Positions 39,301-48,313 of a DNA stretch of 64,000 nucleotides are shown piece after piece. How positions within the stretch are numbered: the first letter of the stretch is position 1; the number at the start of each line of letters is the position of its first letter. Position numbers and translations under genes: made by a program. Origin of the DNA: a virus; IMG/VR virus record IMGVR_UViG_3300031951_000003, positions 1 to 64,000 of that record; one strand, 5' to 3'. The notes below the pieces were generated by a model. That model was not told the origin of the DNA. It did not search any database and saw only the letters and a list, made by a program, of their open reading frames with translations.

Positions 39301-41042
39301 AATGCCTCTGCTGATGCCATAAGAACTGCGATAATATTTCTAACTGTTGGTTTGAAGCCAATACCGTTTGTTCCACTCTCAATTTTTTCTAAGAGTTTCT
39401 TCGTAATTGAGTCTTCAAACTCTGAAAGTTTTTTATTTGCTTGGGTTTCAAGAAGTGCAATTATTTTGTCAAATCTGTTTTTACCCTCAAAAACAAAAAA
39501 AGGAGGTCTTACATCTTCTAATGTTGTTTGACCGTTTACATTTTTTGTTTCATATATTGGTGTTGTTAAGTTTTTTAGCTGGTCTTTCAATTGATTAATC
39601 TGCGTAGGATTCGGTTTCAAAATACCCGTTTGGATTTTTGTTGTTTCCTCCCAATTAATCTGACTTTCTGTAGGTGCTGGTTTGATACTAATTGTAGAAT
39701 ATACAATCGGGTTAGTAATTTTAGATGGTCCGTCATCCCCTAAAGTTGGATTTTTTGAAAGTTGTAAATTATATTCTGTAATAATTTTCTGTAACTGTGA
39801 TTCGGCCTCTAACTTAGCTTTCAAATCAATTTCTTTGAAGAAATACGCTCTCTCACCTGTTTTTAGAATAACTGGGTTAGGGTTCAAGTATCTATTGAAC
39901 CATGACGTTTGACCTCCCCTTACACCTTCAAAATAGTTTCTGAGTGAAGTTTTATAGTTTCGAATGTTAGTCAAAGGCGCAACTTCAACAGGGTTAAACT
40001 GACTAGCAACGTTTTGTTCAAATAACTCAAGAGCGTTTACAAATTGTGGGAATGAATACTCAGGGAAGTCAGGAGGTATCAAACCCTTGGATTTATATTC
40101 ACTATAAACTTCTCGTATTTTTTGATACCCTCTCTCTGCAGTTATTTGGACAGTATTCTCATTTTGTCTTCCGTCTGTGGCGGTAAGAAGTTTAGTTTGG
40201 GTTGCAGCATTTGTTTCCTGTGATTTCAGATTAGATTGTGGACCAACAGGGTTTGTTGTTACATTGAATTGTTGAGAATACATGTGCGGTGTCGCAATAA
40301 GATGTCCTACCGCAATCTCATTTAATATATTAAACTTATATCCTTTGAAATCTAAATCAATTTGATAATTCCCACTAAACGTGTTGAACCTGGCATTAAA
40401 GGTTTCCAAATTCAATTGATATCTTATTGCTTGACCATAAAAACCTTTGAGTGTTAGATAAAATGGTGGATATGGTAAGTTAAAGAAAGCCGCATAGGGT
40501 GAGTTATTACCCAACTGAAATAAGGCTCTTCCTTGAATATCCTCCAAAGAAATTCTCACACTTGGTATGAAGGACATGTTTGTGTCGATAGTGATTTGTG
40601 TAATCCCCAACAAACCGTTATCCAACACATCAGATAAATCATTTGGTCTATCGACTATATAAGCCTTAGTCCCATCTTTAGGAACAACAGTTCCCGTATA
40701 CATTTGATTGACCCCTTTAAACTTTGTTGTGTTGTCTCCAGTAATCTCATCATAATAACCTGTTCCTAAGAATGAATCTTTTGTCGGTTTTAAAAAATTC
40801 ATTTTCGCTATTGAAACAATTCTTACTCTATCTTCGGGTGATGCCCCCACAGCAAGTTTTGTTCTTGGTAACACTTCGGCTTCCAAGTTAGCATACATAA
40901 CTAAATTTTCGTGGTCGACTAATCTTTCTCTTATCTTTCCGAAAGCATCAATTGTTTTGTTTGGGTCGACTACGATAATGTTGTTATAATCAAACTCGAC
41001 AAGGATATTCCCACTGTTGTCCGCTTGTACATTACCTGCCAT
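33354..41042 (-). CDS. Giant baseplate hub protein (gp27/gpD-like region) with IPT/TIG domain
   Basis: This 2562-residue protein starts at the ATG at 41042, overlapping the gp53-like gene by 11 bases. The N-terminal ~250 residues include the VRISLEDIQGRALFQLGN and PPFYLTLKGFYGQAIRYQL segments. Around residues 1840-1900, a SYKCSVVCLGNAIIQPTMYF then GPYLIDSINHSIQPGNF pattern resembles the late-control/gp27 hub fold. Residues ~2175-2270 form an IPT/TIG immunoglobulin-like domain (ITTFAPTIGNSGTIVQIKGN). The C-terminus is beta-rich. It probably combines hub functions that are separate genes in T4. The hub assignment is inferred from these segments and gene order. Confidence 0.7.
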   Translation of the reverse strand: MAGNVQADNSGNILVEFDYNNIIVVDPNKTIDAFGKIRERLVDHENLVMYANLEAEVLPRTKLAVGASPEDRVRIVSIAKMNFLKPTKDSFLGTGYYDEITGDNTTKFKGVNQMYTGTVVPKDGTKAYIVDRPNDLSDVLDNGLLGITQITIDTNMSFIPSVRISLEDIQGRALFQLGNNSPYAAFFNLPYPPFYLTLKGFYGQAIRYQLNLETFNARFNTFSGNYQIDLDFKGYKFNILNEIAVGHLIATPHMYSQQFNVTTNPVGPQSNLKSQETNAATQTKLLTATDGRQNENTVQITAERGYQKIREVYSEYKSKGLIPPDFPEYSFPQFVNALELFEQNVASQFNPVEVAPLTNIRNYKTSLRNYFEGVRGGQTSWFNRYLNPNPVILKTGERAYFFKEIDLKAKLEAESQLQKIITEYNLQLSKNPTLGDDGPSKITNPIVYSTISIKPAPTESQINWEETTKIQTGILKPNPTQINQLKDQLKNLTTPIYETKNVNGQTTLEDVRPPFFVFEGKNRFDKIIALLETQANKKLSEFEDSITKKLLEKIESGTNGIGFKPTVRNIIAVLMASAEAFIRLLDDVHTSAWALKYDDVRKKAILENPSSAPGSDTVDEIKITRQAIESSTGLKYAEIPVYPWPQFFVETPEDKKGRFQLKYIADPTVVELTGGWDYSKWPEVQFVEEYMRGLTMKFNPPLAPPPLDNQIETNLININAIEFPTVGVAYTNKEEIKFFYEIYERQLVTSRYSNYIRANQNQIDELIKLNTETEVNNIVKSLGLNSPYITMKLKNYAINSSNYLSFLENISNQGTGRAWQDFIRDFYVTPYLRNLTENSFAILNLDEQGKLPQSTAQSLALESLVTNSTNIPNVTDTIPFTDPQWNIKNLSNGDGSTLDEVYNTNRVLTIFDARKIISNFNNIYNVNEKRPVTNFSYLKNDNPNSTVTDLADNDVSLSSFYQTRTPIDFMATEGYYIHTPPTFSEDVPLENEFPRLTTTSMLNTPYFVNAIQNGVQNQRASLAYPYVQAGYLFINSLPLASLREKYKTQANGAQTDLDYIASCFKKFGAIHKLPYAWILKFGSIWHRYKVYKQSNTDILQTAWTNFNQVQNFSPIQNSPSQTYSFKYGTADREIALEKTDTTNVNLQVGFYPKVINDFYKFCIGYDVYKDYTNAEIQNTIKGGMKVYNYVQSNIQTQQEDKVLRLTTWSVLIPGGISSTEENCGTDSVTKQTIYFVVPSFGSSVNQTSDECIVNTNNQSSTVVNLNNNSAVYNGSVRTMWSAPNYGYFDGSAVVKPTPEQYVNRILPNTDEQSPFILLDSNEYSNIEEIFSVFDKKILDSFEQEFLNFCKPITDADTAPTNLGIGETSVSGDINFRNFQSLFKSLITVIPQLPATNETEYFNEVINLQYSNSQNTLRAFMEYDVLFKYGNPSNYKRRTLDSYLSHGGQPEVTDPIQFQPYVQGSLPSIGGSTTLTLSKTQNVDAWLALELEVGFSSIPSVEYSSNGSYITDFFIDNNIEFTLPNVTILSPIIKMYATYKLSNPNSTVAQFKNALQDLLNSEELLQSNFLNDLLAKLNKALPNQSQIPQGTINSVFTGQQSKVENWEVFKALNDKWIAGGDYKTKTLFEDILFLDRASRNIGQTVLLDIFELKNMIGRNSLNNAMSIFTLISGILIKNNFTVMNLPAYVNFYNIQDVDGTTIPQPEGSLEFANNMWGTFLNVDYRNSSPKMVCTYVGKPSQYLDLPKGNFRFRDDGFEMRRASENPLIENQEGKKDWATSNKCVGFNVDIGNRNQNIFYSFQVEQASGVATSESINTQLNIVNQSTGRNVATQNVSLYNLYKQRSYKCSVVCLGNAIIQPTMYFNLRHVPMFNGPYLIDSINHSIQPGNFQTTFTGIRQGIYDLPAIDSFLQSINQNLLTRLEAILKIKKDVPKPIANTQQQKTDEVVQVSNNTLDAQNSCTSKVDVITYQGYEVQSGTVTELTPQKFKEALEREIPGSDNTLLRFYIYAISYVNSFVKSSNTDAGKFVGYNHNFSLLSLDKNFQPIQTTNLYFNKKYCCVNVTSSGSSNSLPIAAFNSLKEYIGFMRSRLENNLERIRQLKLTKYYVCYWPKESVAENYYELNAESEFSTVIGTMQEAYVSAVQLGIIPKELAEKNDKEAKEIQKDTTVPTPPPPNPGQTCPPPIITTFAPTIGNSGTIVQIKGNCLDSTIAVFINGVQVEPRNITIVNPQTIRVVVPEVGTTVSTGNIKVDTFYGTFTTVSTFNFDPSISPSAASSPGSYVNNASNVTAAASGVITNPQQTGPNPLEIITQTKNTIGGDELLVVKISPNSGTWEMDDQPVMSYTLYTIKKGPNNSITRTVESRQNTRLVGFVSQDKQTFTCSRAALISAEFQGELEDYEGDEIEITTQIKILANNTSTQETVRQNYNFLIYVPPATPSTQTPPGSLVIVSNTNSGELPNFSGPDIYNIKKPTGGYVTLQFSCPNLIQKGEFELVLIPEIEIQSIVITNNPGTKYTNLVETSAKGRFQASVRYKSSSYTHIFPNTSDPVPINAGATSPPFTL

Positions 41043-41355
41043 AATAAAAGAATTGGTTGTCTATTGCCGCTTTATAATCTTGTAATGATGGTATCAATGG
41101 AAATGGAATACTCAAAATTGCACCATCGAAAATATTATTTTCTAAACCCCCAAACTGAGGGTTGGCTTGTAATATCAACCAACCAAAAAATGGTGAGTTG
41201 TAATATTCTTGTGAGACTCTATCTAACCTACTTCTACCAACTTTATAAATGTAAGCCTTATCGGTTGGTTTTGAAGGCAATTGAACATAAGGGACAACTG
41301 TTTGTTCTCCATTAATGATAAATTGACTATATCTATTCCAATATGGATACGCCAT
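41032..41355 (-). CDS. gp53/LysM-like baseplate protein
   Basis: This 107-residue protein has the core RLDRVSQEYYNSPFFGWLI then LQANPQFGGL...FDGAILSIPFP. The order D-R-(V/I)-x2-x-Y-Y...W.I...AN...G..L.IP is that of LysM-type tail proteins and T4 gp53-like wedge proteins. Such small proteins bridge hub and wedge. The ATG shares its A with the stop of the 1673-residue gene (TAATG) and its end overlaps the hub gene by 11 bases, so the three are coupled. Confidence 0.7.
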   Translation of the reverse strand: MAYPYWNRYSQFIINGEQTVVPYVQLPSKPTDKAYIYKVGRSRLDRVSQEYYNSPFFGWLILQANPQFGGLENNIFDGAILSIPFPLIPSLQDYKAAIDNQFFYYGR

Positions 41356-44300
41356 TAGTTAAGTTTTGCTTTAGATATTAATGCCCCTGAAATGTCATCA
41401 TTCCAAGTGGCTTGGTCGTTCGAGCTGTTTGTTTGTGCAGCCAAACTTTTAATCCAAGATTTTTCAAGGTCGAACAAACTTGGGTCAGGAAACACGTTTT
41501 CCGTTGAAAATCCAAGGATTCTATTCTTTTTGGGGAATGGTGTATAGATTAAGAAATCTTTCAACTCATTCTTAGCCACACTATCCAAGAATCCTTTAGT
41601 TATGTTATTTTCCTCAATATATAAAGGTTTGGATTTTACAATCCAAAAGTCGTCAAAAATCTTACTAACGTCGGCTGTTGAATCTCCTATGAGTGCAGTG
41701 TTATTAATAACGTCTCCGATAATTGATTGTTTGAATGTTTGATATTTCTTGTCATCCAAAATGTCATCAGAGAATATCATATATTGTCTTTTGAAATTAC
41801 CGTTTGTGAACTCATCCTTTTTTGAAAAAGGTTCAAACACTACGTCGGTTGAAGGTGCTCCGTCTGCAATTCCATTCTCAGTTTTATAAACCATAACACC
41901 ATCATAAGTTAAATTGTCTTGAGAATAAACAAAAGAATTTGTCGCCCAAATAATATCATTAAATTCTGAAATATTATCTCTCACTTTTTGTAAATCAATC
42001 ACCAACTCATCCAAGGTATCAGTTGCAGAAGTGGATGAAACATCTACTTCAGATAATCCTGATATTTCATAAACCGTCACATCACCTTTCGCTGATTGGA
42101 ATCCATCGAAAGCAAAACCAGTCGTATAATCATAAGTAATTATGTTGGCTCTTGACCAACTTTGAATATATTGTGTCTCCAGTGTAACCAACTCTTGTGT
42201 TATTTGGGTTACGGCATTTTGGAAAACACCCCTCTTGTTTTTAATAACATTTGAATAGTTTGTCTTAATTGCATTTATTACTCTTGGAGTCAGATTTTTT
42301 GTGGTATCTGAAATGAAGTTGATAAATTGGTCATCATCATTTGTAATGTCTTCCTCCAAATTAGCAAATATCTGATTGAATCTGTTCTCAACATTATTTG
42401 GTTTTCCAAAAATGTATATTGATACTGGTGCGGTATCCACAGATGTTCCTCCGTATGTATAATTTCTCTCAGCCATCCATTGTTGCCTTACCGCGTTATT
42501 ATACTGAGATGTGATTGTAATTTGTTTGTTAACAACATTTTGAAAATAAGTTTGAGTTTGATTGACAAAATTTACCATGAAATCAGAATATGAAATAGTT
42601 CCGTTTTCACCAAAAGGTTGATTCGTTCTGTTTAGAATACTACCGATTGTTTGGTTATTATTTTGTCCATTATTTGGTGCCGCTTGATTAGCTGCAGGTG
42701 GTTTTGGTGGAACCGCCATTGCCAGAAACTCGTCATCTAAGACTTTCAAGAAATCCTCTTGTGCTGTAACATCGGCTCTGTCATCATATATCTCAGTATT
42801 CGCATAATAATTGAATGTCAAAGCGTTTTGTAATCTATCAACAGATTCTTTTAGACCGCTACCCCCAACGAACTTGAAATTCAAACTAACATTTGCAATC
42901 ATTGGTTGAACCCCTATACCCTCAGGATTTATGTCCAACTCCTCATATTGTAATGATAAACTCTCAGGTATGATTTTGGTATTATAAAAATCACCAATTC
43001 TCAAAACTAAAACTGGAGGTGCTCCAAATGTTGTGTTTACAGCATTGTTGTATTGTAACACAGGTGAACCATTGACTTCTTTGATTGTAGGAATTGTGTC
43101 ACCAGGTCTCATACACTGTTGTAAGAATGTTAACCTCGAGTTTAATCCCTCTGGTGTCATTGAGTGGAATGCCGGTGTGAAGAACTTTAGTTTGTCTTTT
43201 AGGTTGTCAAAAACCATAGGTGTTTCTGCCTTTATTGTCTCAAAGTAATCACACTCAGATAGAAGGGACCTAATAACCCTTTTAGTAATGTTATCTCTTC
43301 TTCTCCATTCTCTTGAAATCTCCTCTGTCTCAGTTGTTGTTACAACTGTATTAGACACTAATACATCGGTATATTGAGGTGTGGGAACTGGTTCAGGGGT
43401 GTTGTCGGTGGTATTATCTATGATATTATAGATATAAGCCCTCCTACAGGCCATTGCTCCTGGTGTGAAAACATCTTTAGCTTGAACTTGTATATCTCCA
43501 CCCACAACGCTACTATCGGTGTCAGTGCAATTATATGAGTTTCCCAAATTTTTAACAGATAAATCATATGGTTCAGGTCCTTCAAACTTTCTTGGTTGAG
43601 AAATGAAAGATTCTCCAAACCCTTTACCAGCTTGAACTAATAATCTCCCTTCACTAACGTATTGGGACAATTTAGGGTTTTTATTGAAAAATAATTGAGC
43701 AGACTCAATTCTTCTTTTTGATAACTCTACGTTATAACTTTGTGTTTGTGGTGCGGAACAACTTGAGTCAATTACGATTGTAATAGACCCTTTAGTTTGT
43801 TTTAATTTTGCAACTAAATCATCAATTAGTTTTTGAGCAACTTTAAAGTTAGTATCTACAACAACATCGAAAAAACTTTTTGTATCTGCACTTGTGTCAT
43901 ACTTTGCACGTTGACCATCATATATCAGTTTCTGCTGGTCATATCCTGTAACGTCCCCTTTTTTTGGATAATCATTTGCGAAATACAAACCAACATCTTT
44001 ATATTTTAATAGTTCACTTTCAGTGGGTCCAGGTTGACTGATGTCTTGACCTTGTCCACCATCAACCCCTGTTTGAATCTCAAGTTTAGACCATTCAATT
44101 TGTTCTCTTGTCAACTTCTTTGAGGTAATAGCTTCTTGTAATTGATACAAGTCATTCGGATTGATTGTGTAATACTTCTTAGCTAATTCATATAAATCGT
44201 ATTTCCTACATCCCGCAAAGAATGAATCTATAATACTATTAACTCTTGTTCTATTGGTTTCATTTGCAAGAACCTTGTTGACTATAACATTCAAAACTGA

Positions 44301-46376
44301 AGGATGGTCAACAACTATCTTCCAAGCCAAAGTCCCACCTCTACTTGTTGACTTATATGTATATATTGGCTCTGGTCTACCAAGGAACTCACTAGTGTTC
44401 CATGACGCAGATACGTTTTCATTAAAGGTAAGTCCATAAGGTGGGAACCACATAACCCTTCCTCCATTAGGTCCTCTCTCACAAACAGGTAAATCAGAGA
44501 CTGATGCTCCTGGTGTAGAAGAGGTTCTCCAAGCAAGATTTTCCAATGAGAACATGTATTTTTTTGCAAATGCGGTATTTGTAGTTCCTATTAAATTTGT
44601 AGAACTTTGACCACCTTCTTGTTTGTTTGGAGCAATGTTCAAATTATATGTGTTATCTAAAACTGAATCTACAAATCTTCTTCCATTAATTGTTATACCA
44701 TCTACCTTTTGTAAATCATTATATTGAAGATATGGAGTATCCTTAGCAAAAACTCTACAATATTCTGTTCCAACTTCCTGTCCTACAGCCCCTTCGTATC
44801 TATAAACTCTAGAACCCTTTGTCATTTCTTTATATCCGTCGTTGAAAACTTTGGATACTTGGTCTATGGCATTACCTACGTGTTGTAATCTTTTTCCTCC
44901 TTGTGGTTGACTGTCTATTAATCTTTGAGTGTCATCAAGAATTGAACCCTCTCTAAATCTTCTTTCAGTTGATTCTGTTGAGTTATAGGATGATGGTCTG
45001 AAATCTTCATCTTCTCTTGTCACCTCCCCACCAAGACCCACTCTCTTACCAGCATTTCCCTTGTATTTCGGTGAAACCCAAGTAAACCCACCTTCGATAC
45101 CACCACCGTCACTATACGTTGGTCCATTAGCACCTAATTTTACATCTTGACTAGGTCCTTCATAAAGTTGAGCTAACTCAGTTGGTCCAAAAACAGGAGA
45201 TTGTTGGACTACCCCAAACTCATTTACGGGTAATGCACCCGCAGGAGAAAAGACTTGTGATGGTTCTGATGTTCTTGAACCAACATAATAGTTACTATTG
45301 TCTGATAAACCACCAACAATTGCACCAGCGGCTCTGTCCAAGAAAGTTCTTTCGTAGTTCGGTTTGAATTTGTTAAAATCGATGTTGGCGAAAAGTCTAG
45401 ACTTTTGTCCTCCACCTGTGTTATTAAGGAAGAGTTGAGAACCTGATTGAGGGGCACCTAAAAGTCTATTGAAAAAGTTTCCAACAGCACTTCTTCTAAA
45501 TGCATTCTGTAGTTGTTGTATTGTTGTTGGCTGTCCTGAATTTATTGATGGGTCCCAATAAGAACCTGGGATTGGGGATACAGGTAATATACTTCCAGCA
45601 AGTCTGAGCGCAAAATCTGTTGCGGCTAATATTGGGTTACTTGGGGTTGTAATAGTCCAGTTTGGTTCCAACAATGGAACTCTTCCTGTTATTAAATTCA
45701 AAACATCGTTCCCGCTGTCAACATTGAATAGATTTACTCTACCTAATGTATTTTGTCTTATTTGTGCAGCAATTCTTTCCTCAAAAGATTTCCTCAAGGT
45801 TTGAGCTCCCAACTTGGCAATGAAGGAATCTTGACTCAATAACCCATTACTACCCAGTGGGTCTTTGGTTAATAGAATAGTAACAGGTCCATATAATGAA
45901 GGGACGAATGTTGTCGGGTAGGGTTGATTATTATATAATCTTGTTCCACCTATAACAAAATTAGGTTCAGTAATATATTCCCCACTGTCTAACAGAGCTT
46001 CAGAACCATTTGAATATGCGTTAACCGTTTTCCATCTCAACGATTCAGGTTCGGCCTGACCAAGTAATCTTGCATCTTGTTGACCTGGTCCATATTCTCC
46101 TTGATTTGACTTCGTATTAAGTAATCCTGTCGGGTCTGGTGCTTGTTTATATCCACCGTCTGACCCCCATTGGTTGAGAGGGTAGAGTCTGTTAGCAAAA
46201 CTAGGTTCATCAATAAGTTGGTCTGGACTGTCTTGAACAGAAGAATCGCTTTGGATATATTCCGTGTCTATCGGTTGTGACGGTCTATTAGGAGCCTTAG
46301 CATATGGTGTAAGGTTCCTTGTGAGTAACTTTTTTCTGAATCCTGAGGAAGATGAAAATTCTAATAAACTCGCCAT
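41355..46376 (-). CDS. Giant 1673-residue baseplate/tail protein with OmpA-like domain
   Basis: Translation most likely starts at the ATG at 46376; a TTG one codon earlier is possible. Residues ~830-920 resemble an OmpA-C peptidoglycan-binding domain (ITIVIDSSCSAPQTQSYNVE then LSKRRIESAQLFF, ending GRLLVQAGKGFGES). Around residues 1130-1170, the KIIPESLSLQYEELDI then GIGVQPMIANVSLNFKF pattern resembles segments of LysM-linked tail proteins. The N-terminal third is Gly/Asn/Pro-rich. It lies between tape measure and the gp53-like gene, where hub and wedge genes are expected. The peptidoglycan contact is inferred. Confidence 0.65.
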   Translation of the reverse strand: MASLLEFSSSSGFRKKLLTRNLTPYAKAPNRPSQPIDTEYIQSDSSVQDSPDQLIDEPSFANRLYPLNQWGSDGGYKQAPDPTGLLNTKSNQGEYGPGQQDARLLGQAEPESLRWKTVNAYSNGSEALLDSGEYITEPNFVIGGTRLYNNQPYPTTFVPSLYGPVTILLTKDPLGSNGLLSQDSFIAKLGAQTLRKSFEERIAAQIRQNTLGRVNLFNVDSGNDVLNLITGRVPLLEPNWTITTPSNPILAATDFALRLAGSILPVSPIPGSYWDPSINSGQPTTIQQLQNAFRRSAVGNFFNRLLGAPQSGSQLFLNNTGGGQKSRLFANIDFNKFKPNYERTFLDRAAGAIVGGLSDNSNYYVGSRTSEPSQVFSPAGALPVNEFGVVQQSPVFGPTELAQLYEGPSQDVKLGANGPTYSDGGGIEGGFTWVSPKYKGNAGKRVGLGGEVTREDEDFRPSSYNSTESTERRFREGSILDDTQRLIDSQPQGGKRLQHVGNAIDQVSKVFNDGYKEMTKGSRVYRYEGAVGQEVGTEYCRVFAKDTPYLQYNDLQKVDGITINGRRFVDSVLDNTYNLNIAPNKQEGGQSSTNLIGTTNTAFAKKYMFSLENLAWRTSSTPGASVSDLPVCERGPNGGRVMWFPPYGLTFNENVSASWNTSEFLGRPEPIYTYKSTSRGGTLAWKIVVDHPSVLNVIVNKVLANETNRTRVNSIIDSFFAGCRKYDLYELAKKYYTINPNDLYQLQEAITSKKLTREQIEWSKLEIQTGVDGGQGQDISQPGPTESELLKYKDVGLYFANDYPKKGDVTGYDQQKLIYDGQRAKYDTSADTKSFFDVVVDTNFKVAQKLIDDLVAKLKQTKGSITIVIDSSCSAPQTQSYNVELSKRRIESAQLFFNKNPKLSQYVSEGRLLVQAGKGFGESFISQPRKFEGPEPYDLSVKNLGNSYNCTDTDSSVVGGDIQVQAKDVFTPGAMACRRAYIYNIIDNTTDNTPEPVPTPQYTDVLVSNTVVTTTETEEISREWRRRDNITKRVIRSLLSECDYFETIKAETPMVFDNLKDKLKFFTPAFHSMTPEGLNSRLTFLQQCMRPGDTIPTIKEVNGSPVLQYNNAVNTTFGAPPVLVLRIGDFYNTKIIPESLSLQYEELDINPEGIGVQPMIANVSLNFKFVGGSGLKESVDRLQNALTFNYYANTEIYDDRADVTAQEDFLKVLDDEFLAMAVPPKPPAANQAAPNNGQNNNQTIGSILNRTNQPFGENGTISYSDFMVNFVNQTQTYFQNVVNKQITITSQYNNAVRQQWMAERNYTYGGTSVDTAPVSIYIFGKPNNVENRFNQIFANLEEDITNDDDQFINFISDTTKNLTPRVINAIKTNYSNVIKNKRGVFQNAVTQITQELVTLETQYIQSWSRANIITYDYTTGFAFDGFQSAKGDVTVYEISGLSEVDVSSTSATDTLDELVIDLQKVRDNISEFNDIIWATNSFVYSQDNLTYDGVMVYKTENGIADGAPSTDVVFEPFSKKDEFTNGNFKRQYMIFSDDILDDKKYQTFKQSIIGDVINNTALIGDSTADVSKIFDDFWIVKSKPLYIEENNITKGFLDSVAKNELKDFLIYTPFPKKNRILGFSTENVFPDPSLFDLEKSWIKSLAAQTNSSNDQATWNDDISGALISKAKLN

Positions 46377-46388
46377 CAATTATTTTTC

Positions 46389-46396
46389 TATAAATA
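46389..46396 (-). promoter_or_regulatory. TATTTATA box before the 1673-residue gene
   Basis: An exact match 12 bases before the ATG at 46376, with flanks matching the box at 13388-13395. Confidence 0.5.
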
Positions 46397-46412
46397 GGTT
46401 ATATAGTATTTT

Positions 46413-48263
46413 TTATTTGGCTTTGGCTATACCAGATGCTGTTGAAGGATTCTTTTGGCTAACCTGAACCATATAATTTTGGACCCCAATTTCTCTAAAT
46501 TTATCACTTAAAATTTTAACTATCTCTTGTTTTTGCGTTTCGTTTAAGGTTTGGTTTCCTTGGATGTTCAAATCAACTTTCAATACACCAAACTCCACTT
46601 TTGAATTTACCTGTGTCCCATAAGGAATCTTACCTTCTTTGGCTAAAGATTCTGCTTTTTTCGAAGCGTCATTCAAAATTTCAGCTTGTTTACTTGCCTT
46701 TGTGTTAGTTGTTTCTTGACCAAGAACTTTACCGAGCACCCACGAACCAGCAGCTTCAACTTTATTATCTGTATTGAGTTTGTTTTTTGATTTTTCTAAA
46801 GCACTTTTTATTGCTTTATTCAAATCATTTTTTATATCATCAAGTTCAGTTCCAAAACTTGCCATGTATTTTTGGATAACCGACAACTTATTTGTGTTTG
46901 GGTCTGCTAATTCATCAACAATACTTCCCATACCCGACATGAATTTTTGAACCTTTTCTCTAACTTCTTTTGTTCCACCTATATCCGAAAGTTCACCACC
47001 AATTGTAGAGATAACATTTCTTGCACCCTCAAATCCTCTTAAGACAGGAGAAGCAGAGGCAAGTCCACCAACCAACTTATTTCTTATTGCAGATACGTCA
47101 GCCTCAATTGACTCCGTATAATTCATTTGACTTCTAACCAAATCCTCTAAAGTTTTTGGTCCTTTTTTTTGTTCCTGTATCAATTTGTCAAATTCTGTTT
47201 GAGTAACTTGTGAAAGTTCTTTTGTAATATACTCACCAGACTTTTCATCTTTGATTTTTACTTCATAGGTCCCCTCACTCGTCATTGTGGCTATGTTAGC
47301 TAAGTATTGTTTGTCCTCTTCACTTGCAATAGAAAGACCTGCAGCACTTACCGCAGATAATCTCCTGTCCAATTCTAAAGCAGCTAAAGACATTTCTCTA
47401 AGTTCTTTAGCACTCATTTGAGTTTGATTTGCAATCTCATTAATTGTCAGAACTCCCTGTGGATTGATTTTGAATGTTTTAGTTTCCTCATCGAAATAAG
47501 AAAACTGTTTTGTCATTTGGGCTAAACTATCTTGTAAACCTGATGGGTCGTTGATGGATTGATTCATCAGTTGAAAAGGGTCAACTAAGTTTCCTACGGA
47601 AACACCTAATCTTTGGAATGCTGATGCTACTTGAATTGCACCCTCAGGGCTCAGAACCTTTTCCGCCAATTGAAAAGTTTGGTTCATGTCAAACCTTAAC
47701 ATTGAGGCTTGTGCTGCCATTTTTGTTAAACCTTTCACACCACCCTCAAACTGATAACGGTTGAGTTGGTCCATGTTTGCAGTCATGTCTTTGACAACCT
47801 CAGCAGCGTTTCCTCCTATACTTTGAACATACTGTATTGATGACTCTAAATTCTTTCCAATGTCTTTCACAGACATACCAACATTCATGAAACTGTTGGT
47901 AAGACTCTCTGCACTCAGGTCTAGAATTTTATTTGCAGCATATAACTTTTCGATTTGTTCTTGTGTTGCCAACACATTCCTGTTTGCCGCTTTGGCAACT
48001 CCTTCGATTGCACTACTAACATCTTGAACTGAACCTCCAAGTCTAAGAACGTCAGGAACTGAATCCGCAACTGCCTGCTGAAGTTCAACTACTCTTTGTC
48101 TTCCTTGGGTGAATACCTTATTGATATCGGTTGAGGCCTGACTCAATCTTGTGACCGCTGAAGCAAAGTCTTCTACACCAATATCTAAAAGCGATTTTAT
48201 CCTTGCGGCAAATCCTTCTGGTGTTGTTTCCCCGCCTATTTGTCCTCCGTAATCTGCTTGCAT
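46413..48263 (-). CDS. gp29: Tail tape-measure protein, gp29-like
   Basis: The protein has 616 residues; T4 gp29 has 590. It is mostly long helices with heptad character (DFASAVTRLSQASTDINKVF; KNLESSIQYVQSIGGNAAEV), plus Ala/Gly-rich segments (SAVSAAGLSIASEEDK) and a small C-terminal beta domain (FGVLKVDLNIQGNQ). It sets tail length and occupies the tube lumen. The position, directly after the tube and chaperone genes, is the standard one for a tape measure. Its own TATTTATA box follows the chaperone terminator. Confidence 0.85.
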   Translation of the reverse strand: MQADYGGQIGGETTPEGFAARIKSLLDIGVEDFASAVTRLSQASTDINKVFTQGRQRVVELQQAVADSVPDVLRLGGSVQDVSSAIEGVAKAANRNVLATQEQIEKLYAANKILDLSAESLTNSFMNVGMSVKDIGKNLESSIQYVQSIGGNAAEVVKDMTANMDQLNRYQFEGGVKGLTKMAAQASMLRFDMNQTFQLAEKVLSPEGAIQVASAFQRLGVSVGNLVDPFQLMNQSINDPSGLQDSLAQMTKQFSYFDEETKTFKINPQGVLTINEIANQTQMSAKELREMSLAALELDRRLSAVSAAGLSIASEEDKQYLANIATMTSEGTYEVKIKDEKSGEYITKELSQVTQTEFDKLIQEQKKGPKTLEDLVRSQMNYTESIEADVSAIRNKLVGGLASASPVLRGFEGARNVISTIGGELSDIGGTKEVREKVQKFMSGMGSIVDELADPNTNKLSVIQKYMASFGTELDDIKNDLNKAIKSALEKSKNKLNTDNKVEAAGSWVLGKVLGQETTNTKASKQAEILNDASKKAESLAKEGKIPYGTQVNSKVEFGVLKVDLNIQGNQTLNETQKQEIVKILSDKFREIGVQNYMVQVSQKNPSTASGIAKAK

Positions 48264-48278
48264 AATTTAGTAATATTA

Positions 48279-48286
48279 TATAAATA
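48279..48286 (-). promoter_or_regulatory. TATTTATA box before the tape-measure gene
   Basis: An exact match 15 bases before the ATG at 48263 and immediately downstream of the chaperone terminator hairpin. Confidence 0.5.
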
Positions 48287-48287
48287 C

Positions 48288-48313
48288 AAAAGGACTGATT
48301 TTTCAGTCCTTTT
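48288..48313. terminator. Perfect 11-bp hairpin terminator after the tail-chaperone reading frame
   Basis: AAAAGGACTGA/TCAGTCCTTTT encloses a 4-base loop, with A and T runs on both sides. It could work in either direction. The stop of the frameshifted chaperone frame (48305-48303) lies within its stem. Confidence 0.85.

Noticed and set aside
34541-39912. Short plus-strand open frames across the giant hub gene
   Set aside because: They lie antisense to a long frame with coherent protein features and show no recognisable domains.
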